From NCBI GenBank assembly GCA_020051695.1, contig JAGVQM010000011.1, positions 124,001-188,000 on the forward strand: 64,000 nucleotides of DNA. Reading direction: 5' to 3'. The DNA is from Candidatus Zixiibacteriota bacterium (GTDB taxonomy: Bacteria; Zixibacteria; MSB-5A5; WJJR01; JAJRUJ01). The translations under genes were made by a program, and so were the position numbers. The notes under the pieces are model-generated. The model made no database searches. It was not told the origin of the DNA and saw only the letters and a program-made list of their open reading frames with translations. Positions 16,416-24,628 of this stretch are shown here, piece after piece (within the stretch, counting starts at the first letter, position 1; each line of letters starts with the position of its first letter).

Positions 16416-17159
16416 TTACCCCGAAACCGGCCGTGTTTTGCGGGCCTTAAACCAGGCCCGGACAATCCAGTACAAATATACGGCAAAAATCCCGCCAAAT
16501 AGTACAATGATCATCCACGCCGGGATTTTGAGAAAATGCCCGAGCAAGGCTAAAAGATAAAAGCGCGGCAGCCGGCCGACCGCAATACCGGCCATAAAAC
16601 GCGGCATGGAATATCCGGTGGAAAACACCATGAATTTCACCAGATAAAAAGGCAATGGGGTTAAAGCGAAGATGACCACCGACCAGAATGGGGCAATATT
16701 GAACCACCGCACAGCCCGGTCGTATGATTTAGTCTTCTTATACGCGGCGGCAAATTGCAGTTGCAGCAGGGGGGTGAAAAAGTGGTAATCGACCCACCCG
16801 GCAAGCAGAGTACCGCCTAAGGCAACAATGGCCACCACAACAGCATCAAAATGCTGGCCGCAGAAAATAATCGCCGGCTCATGCGGAAATACCGAAATCG
16901 CCGTATTGGCCGGAATTGAATAGAAAAACAGCCAGATCAAGCCGTTACCTTCGATTTCGAACAGCATCAGGGCCAGGTTGGCCAAACCGAGCACGATGAT
17001 GATCGCGCCGCATACATGTGTCAGACGGGGTAAATCGTGGAATGAATGGTACTGTGGGACGGCCGGTCCGCCGTCCGGCAGGACCGCCTTGGCCGGGGGA
17101 GACGTCAACTGAGATCCCGTTATAGCGGGACGATCATCATGTTGCGGAGTCGCGGCCAT
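16416..17159 (-). CDS. VTT/DedA-like (SNARE-associated) membrane protein
   Basis: 247 residues from ATG 17159, preceded by GGGAGGGG at good spacing. The first 50 residues are soluble and Pro-rich. Then come five or six hydrophobic helices; the central region (about 95-215) has the VTT layout: NTAISVFPHEPAIIFCG, LGGTLLAGWVDYHFFTPLL, an amphipathic stretch with FNIAPFWSVVIFALTPLPFY, and FMAGIAVGRLPRFYLLALLG. VTT/DedA proteins are inner-membrane proteins linked to lipid scrambling and membrane homeostasis. The gene sits between the dehydrogenase and the radical SAM gene, all in one direction. The exact role is unknown; the domain call is fairly firm. Confidence 0.8.
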   Translation of the reverse strand: MAATPQHDDRPAITGSQLTSPPAKAVLPDGGPAVPQYHSFHDLPRLTHVCGAIIIVLGLANLALMLFEIEGNGLIWLFFYSIPANTAISVFPHEPAIIFCGQHFDAVVVAIVALGGTLLAGWVDYHFFTPLLQLQFAAAYKKTKSYDRAVRWFNIAPFWSVVIFALTPLPFYLVKFMVFSTGYSMPRFMAGIAVGRLPRFYLLALLGHFLKIPAWMIIVLFGGIFAVYLYWIVRAWFKARKTRPVSG

Positions 17160-17239
17160 AGTCCCCTCCCCTCGGGGAACAAACAGTATGGGGCGTGCGG
17201 GCATACGCCCCGGATGTGTCCGGCCGGGCCGGAAACCGA

Positions 17240-18364
17240 CTACATGGTTACCTTACACGCAACTTCCTCGGCGACTTCCAGTGAGGTGTTCCTGCCGCCC
17301 ATATCGTACGTCCGAACTTTGCCCTCTTTGATGACAGTGGCGACGGCTTTTTCCAGTTTGGCGCCCATGGCCAGCTCACCGAGCCAGTCAAACATCAGCT
17401 TGCAGGTCAGCAGCATAGCCATGGGATTGACTTTATATTGCCCGGCGTATTTCGGCGCCGAACCGTGCGTCGGTTCGAATACGGCGAAATTATCGCCGAT
17501 GTTTCCCGAGGAGGCAAAGCCCAGCCCGCCGACCAGTTGTGCGCATAAATCGGAGATGATATCACCGAACATATTGGACGACACCAGCACCCCATAATCC
17601 TGCGGGTTCTTGATCAGCCACATGCACATGGCATCGATGTTGGTTTCCCACAGCTCGATGCCGGGGTATTCGGTGGCGATTTTGCGGGTTTCGCGCACCA
17701 TCAGCCCGGACGTTTCGCGGATGACATTGGGCTTTTCCACGACGGTCACGGTTTTATAGCCGTGTTTTTTCGCATACTCGAAGGCCTGCCGGGCAATTGA
17801 ACGGCAGCCGTTGCGGGTGAAGATGCGCAGGGAAATCGCCATGTCCACCGAGTCGACATTGGCGAATTTTTTCATTTTGGGATGATTGACATCCAGCACC
17901 TGGCGCACCACCTCGGGTACCGGATGAAACTCGACGCCGGCATACAGGCATTCGGTGTTCTCCCGGAAGACGACGAGGTCGATGTTATCGCGATAGTTCA
18001 GCGGATTGCCGGGATAGGCGCGGCAGGGCCGCAGGTTGGTATGCAGATTGAATTTCTGCCGTAACCCCACAATCGGGCTGGAATAGACATGGCCTTTGCC
18101 CCGCAGTTCGGGGATCAATTCGTTTTCAGCTTCTTCCTTGGGTTTGGAGGTGATTGCGCCAAACAGAGCACAATCGGAATTGCGCAAGATGTTCACTGTT
18201 CGGTCGGGCAGGGGATTGGCCTCGGTGCGCCAGAATTCCCAGCCGATATCGGCGGGAATATATTCAGCGTTGAATTTCAGGGCGTCGAGGACGATTTTAG
18301 CTGCTTCCATTACGTCGTTGCCCACCCCGTCACCGGGCATCCAGGCCACTTTGTATTTCGCCAT
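17240..18364 (-). CDS. Isocitrate/isopropylmalate dehydrogenase family protein
   Basis: 374 residues from ATG 18364 with AAAGGAG 8 bases upstream. The fold is the beta-decarboxylating dehydrogenase: WMPGDGVGNDVMEAA at the start, GLRQKFNLHTNLRPCRAY as the substrate-binding Arg loop, VFRENTECLYAGVEF, TVVEKPNVIR with the conserved Lys, and NMFGDIISDLCAQLVGGLG with the metal-binding Asp residues, then FEPTHGSAPKYAG. It oxidises a 2-hydroxy acid to a keto acid with NAD(P). Isocitrate is more likely than 3-isopropylmalate because no leucine genes are near and the loop before the Arg block is SSPIVGLR, but motif reading cannot settle the substrate. Confidence 0.85.
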   Translation of the reverse strand: MAKYKVAWMPGDGVGNDVMEAAKIVLDALKFNAEYIPADIGWEFWRTEANPLPDRTVNILRNSDCALFGAITSKPKEEAENELIPELRGKGHVYSSPIVGLRQKFNLHTNLRPCRAYPGNPLNYRDNIDLVVFRENTECLYAGVEFHPVPEVVRQVLDVNHPKMKKFANVDSVDMAISLRIFTRNGCRSIARQAFEYAKKHGYKTVTVVEKPNVIRETSGLMVRETRKIATEYPGIELWETNIDAMCMWLIKNPQDYGVLVSSNMFGDIISDLCAQLVGGLGFASSGNIGDNFAVFEPTHGSAPKYAGQYKVNPMAMLLTCKLMFDWLGELAMGAKLEKAVATVIKEGKVRTYDMGGRNTSLEVAEEVACKVTM

Positions 18365-18473
18365 GAGTTCTCCTTTAGCCGACATATACCTTCAAAGTGC
18401 ACAACATGCGTAAATGGAGCCCGGACTTCAAGCGAATTCGGAACAACCGGTTTGAACCCAGTCGGATTTTCTG

Positions 18474-19343
18474 TCAGGCCCGGACGGCAGTGGCCACCCG
18501 CAAATGTCCGGCGAGGTCGGGGATCAGCCGTATATCGGTGTATTCGGGGTGCCCGGCACACAATTCCCGCACGGCAGCCGCCTGATTGTAGCCGATCTCC
18601 AGGGCCAGCAACCCACCCGGCGCCAGGAAATCCTTCGCCCCGGCAATAATGCGCCGGATGAGCGAGAGTCCGTCCTCCGGGGCGAAAAGCGCCCGTGCGG
18701 GTTCATAATCCCGGACCTCGGAGGGCAGTGAGGCCGCATCCGCCGGAGAAATGTACGGCGGGTTGGCGCAGATTGCCGCGAATTGCCAGCGGGGAATGAT
18801 CGGACCAAACAGGGAACAATTGAGCAGCATGACCCGGTCGGATACCTTATTGGCCACGGCATTTTCCCGGGATAGTTGCAGGGCAGGCAAGTCGATGTCA
18901 CTGGCCAGGACTGTAAAATTCGGCAATTCCGCGGCAAGGGTGACCGCAATGTTCCCGCCCCCGGTACCGATATCCCAGGCCCCGGGCGAGGAAATTGCTT
19001 TGCCCGTGAAATGACCTTGCATAAAGGCGGTCACGGTTTCGACCAGGATTTCTGTTTCCGGCCGGGGGATCAAGGCGCGCGCATCGCAGGCGAACCGTCG
19101 CCCATAAAATTCAGTATGCCCCAGAATATATTGCAGCGGCTGCCGTTGCAGACGGGCTTGCAGTATCTTTTCGAGATGGATACCGAGTGCTGCCGGAAAT
19201 TCCTGCTGCGATCGGAAATACAATTCCGTTTTTGAAATATGCAATAAATCAGAGACAATCCACTCGGTCTCGGCGCGTGCGGAATCGATACCCCCGCGTT
19301 CCAACCGGGTGACGGTTTGTTGCATTATTTCACGGATGGTCAC
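18474..19343 (-). CDS. prmC: Release factor glutamine methyltransferase PrmC (HemK)
   Basis: 289 residues from GTG 19343, 4 bases after the stop of the small Tat ORF. N-terminal helical domain (1-75) with the ARAETEWIVSDLL pattern, LIPRPETEILVE at 91-102, SAM-binding loop DIGTGGGNIAV (124-134) and the catalytic NPPY at 194-197 (ICANPPYIS). PrmC methylates the Gln of the GGQ motif in peptide-chain release factors; the matching RF1 gene is in the same window at 28657-29754. In many bacteria prfA and prmC are neighbours; here they are about 9 kb apart. It follows tldD-tldE in what looks like one operon. Confidence 0.95.
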   Translation of the reverse strand: MTIREIMQQTVTRLERGGIDSARAETEWIVSDLLHISKTELYFRSQQEFPAALGIHLEKILQARLQRQPLQYILGHTEFYGRRFACDARALIPRPETEILVETVTAFMQGHFTGKAISSPGAWDIGTGGGNIAVTLAAELPNFTVLASDIDLPALQLSRENAVANKVSDRVMLLNCSLFGPIIPRWQFAAICANPPYISPADAASLPSEVRDYEPARALFAPEDGLSLIRRIIAGAKDFLAPGGLLALEIGYNQAAAVRELCAGHPEYTDIRLIPDLAGHLRVATAVRA

Positions 19344-19347
19344 GGTT

Positions 19348-19569
19348 TTACACTAGCGCAGGCAGATCGATTCCGCAGTCGGGGTATTCGAGCGCCGGCA
19401 ACCGGGCGCAGCCGGTTTTTGCTGAACCATGCATCCAGACCGGCTTCCTTTCGTAACCGGCCAATGGCCGACCGGTCACCAGCGAGTGTGCTCGTTGAGT
19501 CGGCGCCAAACCGACGAGCAAGCCCACCCCCGCCACACCGCATATGGAAATAAATTCGCGACGCTTCAT
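19348..19569 (-). CDS. 73-residue Tat-signal-like small protein between tldE and prmC
   Basis: Starts at ATG 19569, 4 bases after the tldE stop, with AAGGGA lying in the end of tldE; its stop is 4 bases before the prmC start. The N-terminus KRREFISICGVAGVGLLVGL looks like a twin-arginine or lipoprotein-like signal (RRxF then a hydrophobic core). The remainder is about 50 residues with two Cys (KTGCARL, YPDCGID) and no recognisable domain. Tight packing in a conserved-looking operon argues for a real gene. It might be the start of a longer Tat protein that has been cut down, or a true small exported peptide. Function unknown. Confidence 0.5.
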   Translation of the reverse strand: MKRREFISICGVAGVGLLVGLAPTQRAHSLVTGRPLAGYERKPVWMHGSAKTGCARLPALEYPDCGIDLPALV

Positions 19570-19573
19570 CAGT

Positions 19574-20923
19574 TTATCCCTTTTCCGTATCCTCGCTTAG
19601 TTCAAAACCGTTGATTTTCATGCCCGGCACGAGCATGACGGAATTAAACTGCGGGTAGACTACGCGCTCGGCGGCGATTGCCTCGACTTTGCCGAACATC
19701 TCCAACAGAGCGGGCGTGGCGCGCATATTGACGATCGGCTGCGCGATCGTCCCGTCTTTAATCCGAAATGTGCCGTCTAGGGTGGTACCGGTCATCTGCA
19801 CGCGGCGGGGGTTTAAATAGTTCAGGTACCAAAAATGCGTAATGAGGATGCCCTCCGGTGTGGAGGTAATCAAATCGTCAAACGGCACAGTCCCCGGAGA
19901 GATGGCCATATTTTTGGGATACGGCCCAAAGGTATTATCCGGGGGGAGTGCATGGCCGGTGGATTCCATGCCCGCCTTTTTTGCATTACGCCGGTCGAAG
20001 ACGACACCTTTGGCGATACCGTTTTCGATGAGGGGCACGCGCTTCTTCGGAACGCCTTCATAGTCGAATGGCATCCCGGCCATCTCCGGGGCGAAGGGGT
20101 CCTCGATGATCGTGATATTTTCTCCGGTGACCTGTTGGCCCATCTGGCGGGCCATAAAACTCCGGCCCGAGGCAAAAGAGCCGCCGCCAAAACCAAGGAA
20201 CCCCAGGAACAGCAATAACTGTCCGACTGCTGCCGGTTCGAGGATGACTGTGTATTCTCCCGGCGGATGTGGTTGAGGGTTGCGTGAGGTTACCGCTTTA
20301 AGTACGGCAACCCGGGTGACCTGTTCCAGGTCGAGTTTGCCGACATCACGGTGATAGCCGGTGGCCCAGCCGGAGGCGTTGGCCTTGTCATCCGAGGCGG
20401 TCAGCGAGAATTCAGCGGCGGTTTCCGCGAAATATTGTGTAGTGCCTGCTGAATTGACGATTGTCGAGGATCTCACTTCGGTCTTGAACAGACCGGAGGC
20501 CAGCACACCGGCTTTGGTGCACGCCTCGGTTGCTGCTTTGATTATCGCTGCCCGGTCCTCGGGTGAGTAATCAGCCGTGGCAGGCGAAAACGCGCCCGGA
20601 GTGGGGGGTACCGCCGGTGAGGCAACAAATCCCGGAAAATCGGGATCAGGATTCTGGTTTTCGGCGATTTCCAGCGCATGTTCAATCGTGGCCCTGATCG
20701 CCTCCGGTTCGATGGAGTTGCCCACTGCGAGGCCGACCCGGTCACCCAGCCCAACCCGGGCCATGATTTCGTGGTCGGCCTGTTCGATATTCTGATGGAT
20801 GATGTTTTCGGCAAACCGCGACAGGGCGGTATTGCTCTCAATGCAGACCAGTTCGAGGTCTTTGCCCGGGGTGGCCGAAACCGCCGCAGTCAATCGTTTG
20901 ATTATGTCGTCATTGGTCATCAT
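19574..20923 (-). CDS. TldE/PmbA-like subunit of the TldD/TldE metalloprotease
   Basis: 449 residues, 15 bases downstream of tldD. It has the TldD/PmbA layout: an N-terminal domain with LELVCIESNTALSRFAENIIHQN, the central barrel with GYHRDVGKLDLEQ, and the C-terminal region EDPFAPEMAGMPFDYEGVP, then RVPLIENGIAKGVVFDRRNA and NFGPYPKN-like PDNTFGPYPKNMAI. The HExxxH zinc motif is absent, as expected of the inactive TldE partner. TldE and TldD form a heterodimer enclosing the active site and cut unfolded peptides, for example microcin and thiazole/oxazole peptide leaders. Paired genes here suggest a complete protease. Confidence 0.92.
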   Translation of the reverse strand: MMTNDDIIKRLTAAVSATPGKDLELVCIESNTALSRFAENIIHQNIEQADHEIMARVGLGDRVGLAVGNSIEPEAIRATIEHALEIAENQNPDPDFPGFVASPAVPPTPGAFSPATADYSPEDRAAIIKAATEACTKAGVLASGLFKTEVRSSTIVNSAGTTQYFAETAAEFSLTASDDKANASGWATGYHRDVGKLDLEQVTRVAVLKAVTSRNPQPHPPGEYTVILEPAAVGQLLLFLGFLGFGGGSFASGRSFMARQMGQQVTGENITIIEDPFAPEMAGMPFDYEGVPKKRVPLIENGIAKGVVFDRRNAKKAGMESTGHALPPDNTFGPYPKNMAISPGTVPFDDLITSTPEGILITHFWYLNYLNPRRVQMTGTTLDGTFRIKDGTIAQPIVNMRATPALLEMFGKVEAIAAERVVYPQFNSVMLVPGMKINGFELSEDTEKG

Positions 20924-20938
20924 CGATGATTTTTCCGC

Positions 20939-22402
20939 TTATCCGCCGATTTTTACATTGGCAAACCGTGCCGGCGACGTTCCCTGGGCGGTGGCAATGG
21001 TCTGTCCCGGCTGACCCTTGCCGCAGGAGGGCGTACCCCAGATGCGGTGTTCCGCTGCCGTGCCGATCGCAGTACAGGAATTCCAGAATTCGATAGTGTT
21101 CCCCGAATATACCGGGTTTTTAACGATGGCCCCCAATTTGCCGCCGGTGATCAGCCGGCCGATTTCGCCGCCCAGTTGGAAATTTTCCCGCCGGTCATCA
21201 ATCGACCATGACGTGGGTGTCTGAATAAAAATCCCATCATCGGTTTCGGTGATCATTTGTTCGAGCGTTTTATCGCCGGGGGCGAGGATCGTGTTGGTCA
21301 TGCGGATCAGCGGCAGGTACGCCCATGATTTGGCGCGCATCGACGCATTGGATTTCATCCCGATCCTGGCCGCAGTTTCCCGCGAGGTGAGGTACCCGAC
21401 AAGCACACCCTTTTCGATTAACGGTGATCGCGCGGCGGGCACACCTTCATCGTCATAGGCAAACGAGCCCAGGCCGCCCGGGGCGGTCGGATCGGTAAAC
21501 ACATTCACGATTTCCGAACCATACTGCAATTTCCCCAGTCGATCGGGCGTGGCGAAACTCGTCCCGGAAAAATTCCGTTCCGAACCGTAAACCCGGTCCA
21601 ACTCCAGCGGGTGGCCGATGGATTCATGCAGCTGCAGGGACACCAGGTCTCCCGAAAGGATGAGCGTACATGTTTTTTGCGGACATTCCTCCGCCTGCAT
21701 GAGTGCTTGGGCCTCCTCGGCAGTTTGTTCGATCCCGGCTTCCAGTTGCAGCCGTTCGATCAGTTCGTAGCCGGCAGTTTCGTATTGCCCGCCGGAGGTG
21801 GGGTACGATCGTTCGATCGAGCCGCCGTGCCCGCCGCCGACGCCTGCGGTAATGCCGCCGCCCGAGCGGAATATTTCCTGTTCGATCCGGCTGCCTTCGC
21901 TGGAAAAGAAATACCGCAGTTCCCGTTCAAACGACATTGCGGCTGAAGTCCGGGTCAACCCTTCCACTGCCCGCAACGTGCTGTCCAGGTGGACCGCGTA
22001 GGCCAGTTTTTCCTTCAGCGGGATCTCAAATGGATTTTTGATGATGGGTGTCCGAAAGGACGCGGTAATCCCCTCGATTTTTCCGGGGTTTACGCGTTCG
22101 CCGGTCAATTTGGCCGAGGCGCGCGCGATCTTTACGGCGCGGTCCCGCAGGGCGGCGGCCGATTCCGGTGTGACTTCGGCGGCCGCAGCAAAGCCCCAGC
22201 AGCCATCCACCAGCACCCGCACCCCCAGCCCGATGCTTTCCGACCGGGCCAATTTTTCAGGGCTGCCGCCCTGCACGCTGATTTCTTCTGCCGTCAGATG
22301 AACAATGCGGCAATCGGCATAGACGACACCAGACGCTGACGACACATCAACGGCGGCTGCACCGGCTTTATCAATTAATGGTCCGGACACGGTCTCCTCC
22401 AC
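20939..22402 (-). CDS. tldD: TldD metalloprotease catalytic subunit
   Basis: 487 residues. The zinc motif HESIGH (His259, Glu260, His264; consensus HExxxH) is followed by PLELDRVYGSERNFSGTSFA, a TldD signature. Other family marks are SYPTSGGQYETAGYE before it, and GSFAYDDEGVPAARSPLIEKGVLVGYLTSRE after it. It ends with GTPSCGKGQPGQT, typical of TldD. With TldE it cleaves unstructured peptides and modified-peptide leaders. The gene opens a minus-strand operon tldD-tldE-small ORF-prmC. No RiPP synthetase is visible near, so a natural substrate in this window is not obvious. Confidence 0.95.
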   Translation of the reverse strand: MEETVSGPLIDKAGAAAVDVSSASGVVYADCRIVHLTAEEISVQGGSPEKLARSESIGLGVRVLVDGCWGFAAAAEVTPESAAALRDRAVKIARASAKLTGERVNPGKIEGITASFRTPIIKNPFEIPLKEKLAYAVHLDSTLRAVEGLTRTSAAMSFERELRYFFSSEGSRIEQEIFRSGGGITAGVGGGHGGSIERSYPTSGGQYETAGYELIERLQLEAGIEQTAEEAQALMQAEECPQKTCTLILSGDLVSLQLHESIGHPLELDRVYGSERNFSGTSFATPDRLGKLQYGSEIVNVFTDPTAPGGLGSFAYDDEGVPAARSPLIEKGVLVGYLTSRETAARIGMKSNASMRAKSWAYLPLIRMTNTILAPGDKTLEQMITETDDGIFIQTPTSWSIDDRRENFQLGGEIGRLITGGKLGAIVKNPVYSGNTIEFWNSCTAIGTAAEHRIWGTPSCGKGQPGQTIATAQGTSPARFANVKIGG

Positions 22403-22465
22403 TCTTCCCTATCGAATGTACCCGGTACGGCCGACGGGCGCAATGGGAAATCCATCCTGGTCCTG

Positions 22466-23491
22466 CTATTTGCCCGCCGGGCGGTTTTTCCGTGTTTCGG
22501 CGGACAATGAATCGGCCCGGTCGCGCCGAACAAGAGCCAACCAGGGAATGGCCGCGTACAAATACCTGCCGCTCGGAAATTGTTTAAAAATACACCATCC
22601 GGCCCAGACGAGACAGACAACCAGAATAACATATTTCTGCATGTCCGGGAGTCGACGGTACCGGCGGACGGCGAGGAAGGTCAGGACAACACCGCCCATG
22701 ACGGCCAGCGCCATCAGATCCACGGCAACGAAGTCGTAAAATGGATGCAAAAAGCCGGTGATCAACGTTTCGTGGATGGTTTTGGCGATGTTTAATATCG
22801 TTGGTTCGAGCAAGAGCAACCCGGCATTCTCCACTTGCAGGTCCCAACGCCAAAAGATAATTCCCCCGGCCCCGGCGGCAAAGGCAAGACTGATGATCCC
22901 CCAGCGATTGTTCCGCTTGAGAAAATAATAAACGCTAAGCACCAGCAGGATCGGAAAACCGTGGAATTTCGCGGTGGCGAGGACCATGGCACCGGCAATT
23001 AATGCCCATGTTTTTCGTTTTACGCACGCGTAAAAAGTAATTGCCGACCCCATAAGCAAAAAAACATCGTTGCCGATAGTCGAGGTGGTGATAATAAGTC
23101 CGGGGGTGAACGCCAGCGCACACAGCAGAGGAATGTCACCTGCGTTTCCCGGCGAACGCGTTGCCGCCCAGACAAATAAGAATGCTGCCATGAACATCAC
23201 GACCGAGACCACACGGCAGGCACGTGGGGTGTTTCCACCAAGTAGTGCCGCGACGATGTAGTAACCCGGCGGCTGATAAAACTCATATGAAAGATAGGCC
23301 AGCCGTTCTTTGCCTTCAGGCACAAAGGCGTTGGGGGCCGCACTGTCGGGCAGACTATGATGATCGTAGATGTAGCCCACGTAATTACCGTGCGCGATTT
23401 CATCTCCGGATAAAGGCAGGGTCTCGGCAAATGCCGTCCACAAACGGACCGCCAGCGCCAGCGCGGCAATGATGATAAATTTCCAGGTCAT
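22466..23491 (-). CDS. GT-C-like polytopic membrane protein (glycosyltransferase-like), copy A
   Basis: 341 residues with about nine hydrophobic helices. The first periplasmic loop has LSGDEIAHGNYVGYIYDHHS, with the acidic pair typical of GT-C/PMT enzymes, and FYQPPGYYIVAALLGG soon after resembles the QPPGYY motif of that fold. Near the C-terminus FPSGRYLYAAIPWLAL corresponds to the GRYLxxxxP motif of many GT-C proteins. Such enzymes move sugars from polyprenyl-phosphate carriers outside the cytoplasmic membrane. It is a diverged paralogue of the next gene upstream, 15 bases away, with the same loops in the same order. Activity and substrate are not known. Confidence 0.75.
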   Translation of the reverse strand: MTWKFIIIAALALAVRLWTAFAETLPLSGDEIAHGNYVGYIYDHHSLPDSAAPNAFVPEGKERLAYLSYEFYQPPGYYIVAALLGGNTPRACRVVSVVMFMAAFLFVWAATRSPGNAGDIPLLCALAFTPGLIITTSTIGNDVFLLMGSAITFYACVKRKTWALIAGAMVLATAKFHGFPILLVLSVYYFLKRNNRWGIISLAFAAGAGGIIFWRWDLQVENAGLLLLEPTILNIAKTIHETLITGFLHPFYDFVAVDLMALAVMGGVVLTFLAVRRYRRLPDMQKYVILVVCLVWAGWCIFKQFPSGRYLYAAIPWLALVRRDRADSLSAETRKNRPAGK

Positions 23492-23506
23492 GAAATGTCT
23501 TTTGGC

Positions 23507-24556
23507 CTATGCCTTCTTTTTTACCGGCTGTGACCGGGACGTTTCCGCGTGCGGGGTGTGTTGCCCCGGAGTTTTTTGTTTTGTGTGATTTACCGCCAGC
23601 CAGGGGATGGCCGCGTAGACCAGCCGCCCCTGCCAGGCCTCGTGCGTGAAACTGAAAATCAGCCAGACGAGCAATACCGTCCCGATCACCACAACATTCA
23701 ACAAAGGCAATTTACTCCTGATCCGCTGATAGGCCTTATAGCAGAGCAGCATACCCACAGGAATGCCCATGATATATGAAAACTGACGCAGTTCATACGG
23801 TGCAATATGCATGACGCCTGTGGCGAGAGTTTGGGTAAGCATGTCGGTGACCGTCGATATCTTGGGTGTAATGAAAATGAGAGACTCGTCGTTTACCATC
23901 TGTAAGTCCCAGCGCCACCAGACAATGGCCAGGCCGATAATGGCGCACACCAGTGCGATCCCCGCTTGTTGCCGCTGTTGTTTCATGAAATAATATATGG
24001 CCACAACGCCGAGGATCGGAATGCCATGAAACTTGGAGGTAGCCAGCACCACTCCACCGAGGATAAATGCCCATGTTTTCTCCTGGGCACAGGCATAGAA
24101 CATTATCGCCGATCCCAGCAGCAGGAAGACGTCGTTGCCGATGACCGAGGTGGCGTAGATAATACCCGGCAGCAAACCAAGCACCCAGGCGATGCCCGGG
24201 TCGCGTGACCCCGCCCAGACGAAACACAGGGCCACCATAAACAGGGCCACCGAGACCAGCCGCGCGCCCAGGGGTGTGCCGCCGGAAAAAACGGCAGCCA
24301 GGATATAGTATCCCGGCGGCTGATAATGTTCATAGGAAACCTGCAGCGAACGGCCCTCTCCCGGGGGGATGTCTTCCTTGGCGATGGCCGTATCCGGGAG
24401 ACTCCAGTGTTCGTGGATGTACGCAACATAGTTGCCGTGGGCCAGTTCATCCAGCCACAGGGGGGTGGTCTCAGTATATGCCGTCCAAACGCGGACGATC
24501 AGGGCCAAACCGGCGATGAGCAGGAACCGCCGGCTGAATATTCCCGTCTTCATCAT
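23507..24556 (-). CDS. GT-C-like polytopic membrane protein (glycosyltransferase-like), copy B
   Basis: 349 residues from ATG 24556, chosen because a GGGAGA ribosome site lies about 8 bases upstream; ATG 24571 is in frame but would put that site inside the gene. Same plan as copy A: a first helix with LIAGLALIVRVWTAY, loop LWLDELAHGNYVAYIHEHWS with D/E acidic pair, YEHYQPPGYYILAAVFSGG, then VIGNDVFLLLGSAIMFYACA and a final GRLVYAAIPWLAV. About half of the residues appear conserved between copies, so they arose by tandem duplication. Likely a lipid-linked sugar transferase; substrate unknown. Confidence 0.75.
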   Translation of the reverse strand: MMKTGIFSRRFLLIAGLALIVRVWTAYTETTPLWLDELAHGNYVAYIHEHWSLPDTAIAKEDIPPGEGRSLQVSYEHYQPPGYYILAAVFSGGTPLGARLVSVALFMVALCFVWAGSRDPGIAWVLGLLPGIIYATSVIGNDVFLLLGSAIMFYACAQEKTWAFILGGVVLATSKFHGIPILGVVAIYYFMKQQRQQAGIALVCAIIGLAIVWWRWDLQMVNDESLIFITPKISTVTDMLTQTLATGVMHIAPYELRQFSYIMGIPVGMLLCYKAYQRIRSKLPLLNVVVIGTVLLVWLIFSFTHEAWQGRLVYAAIPWLAVNHTKQKTPGQHTPHAETSRSQPVKKKA

Positions 24557-24628
24557 GATCCGATCTCCCATACTGCAGAATATACGAGGGGCAAGGCCGT
24601 GTCAAGCAGGAGAATGGGGGACCCGGCG

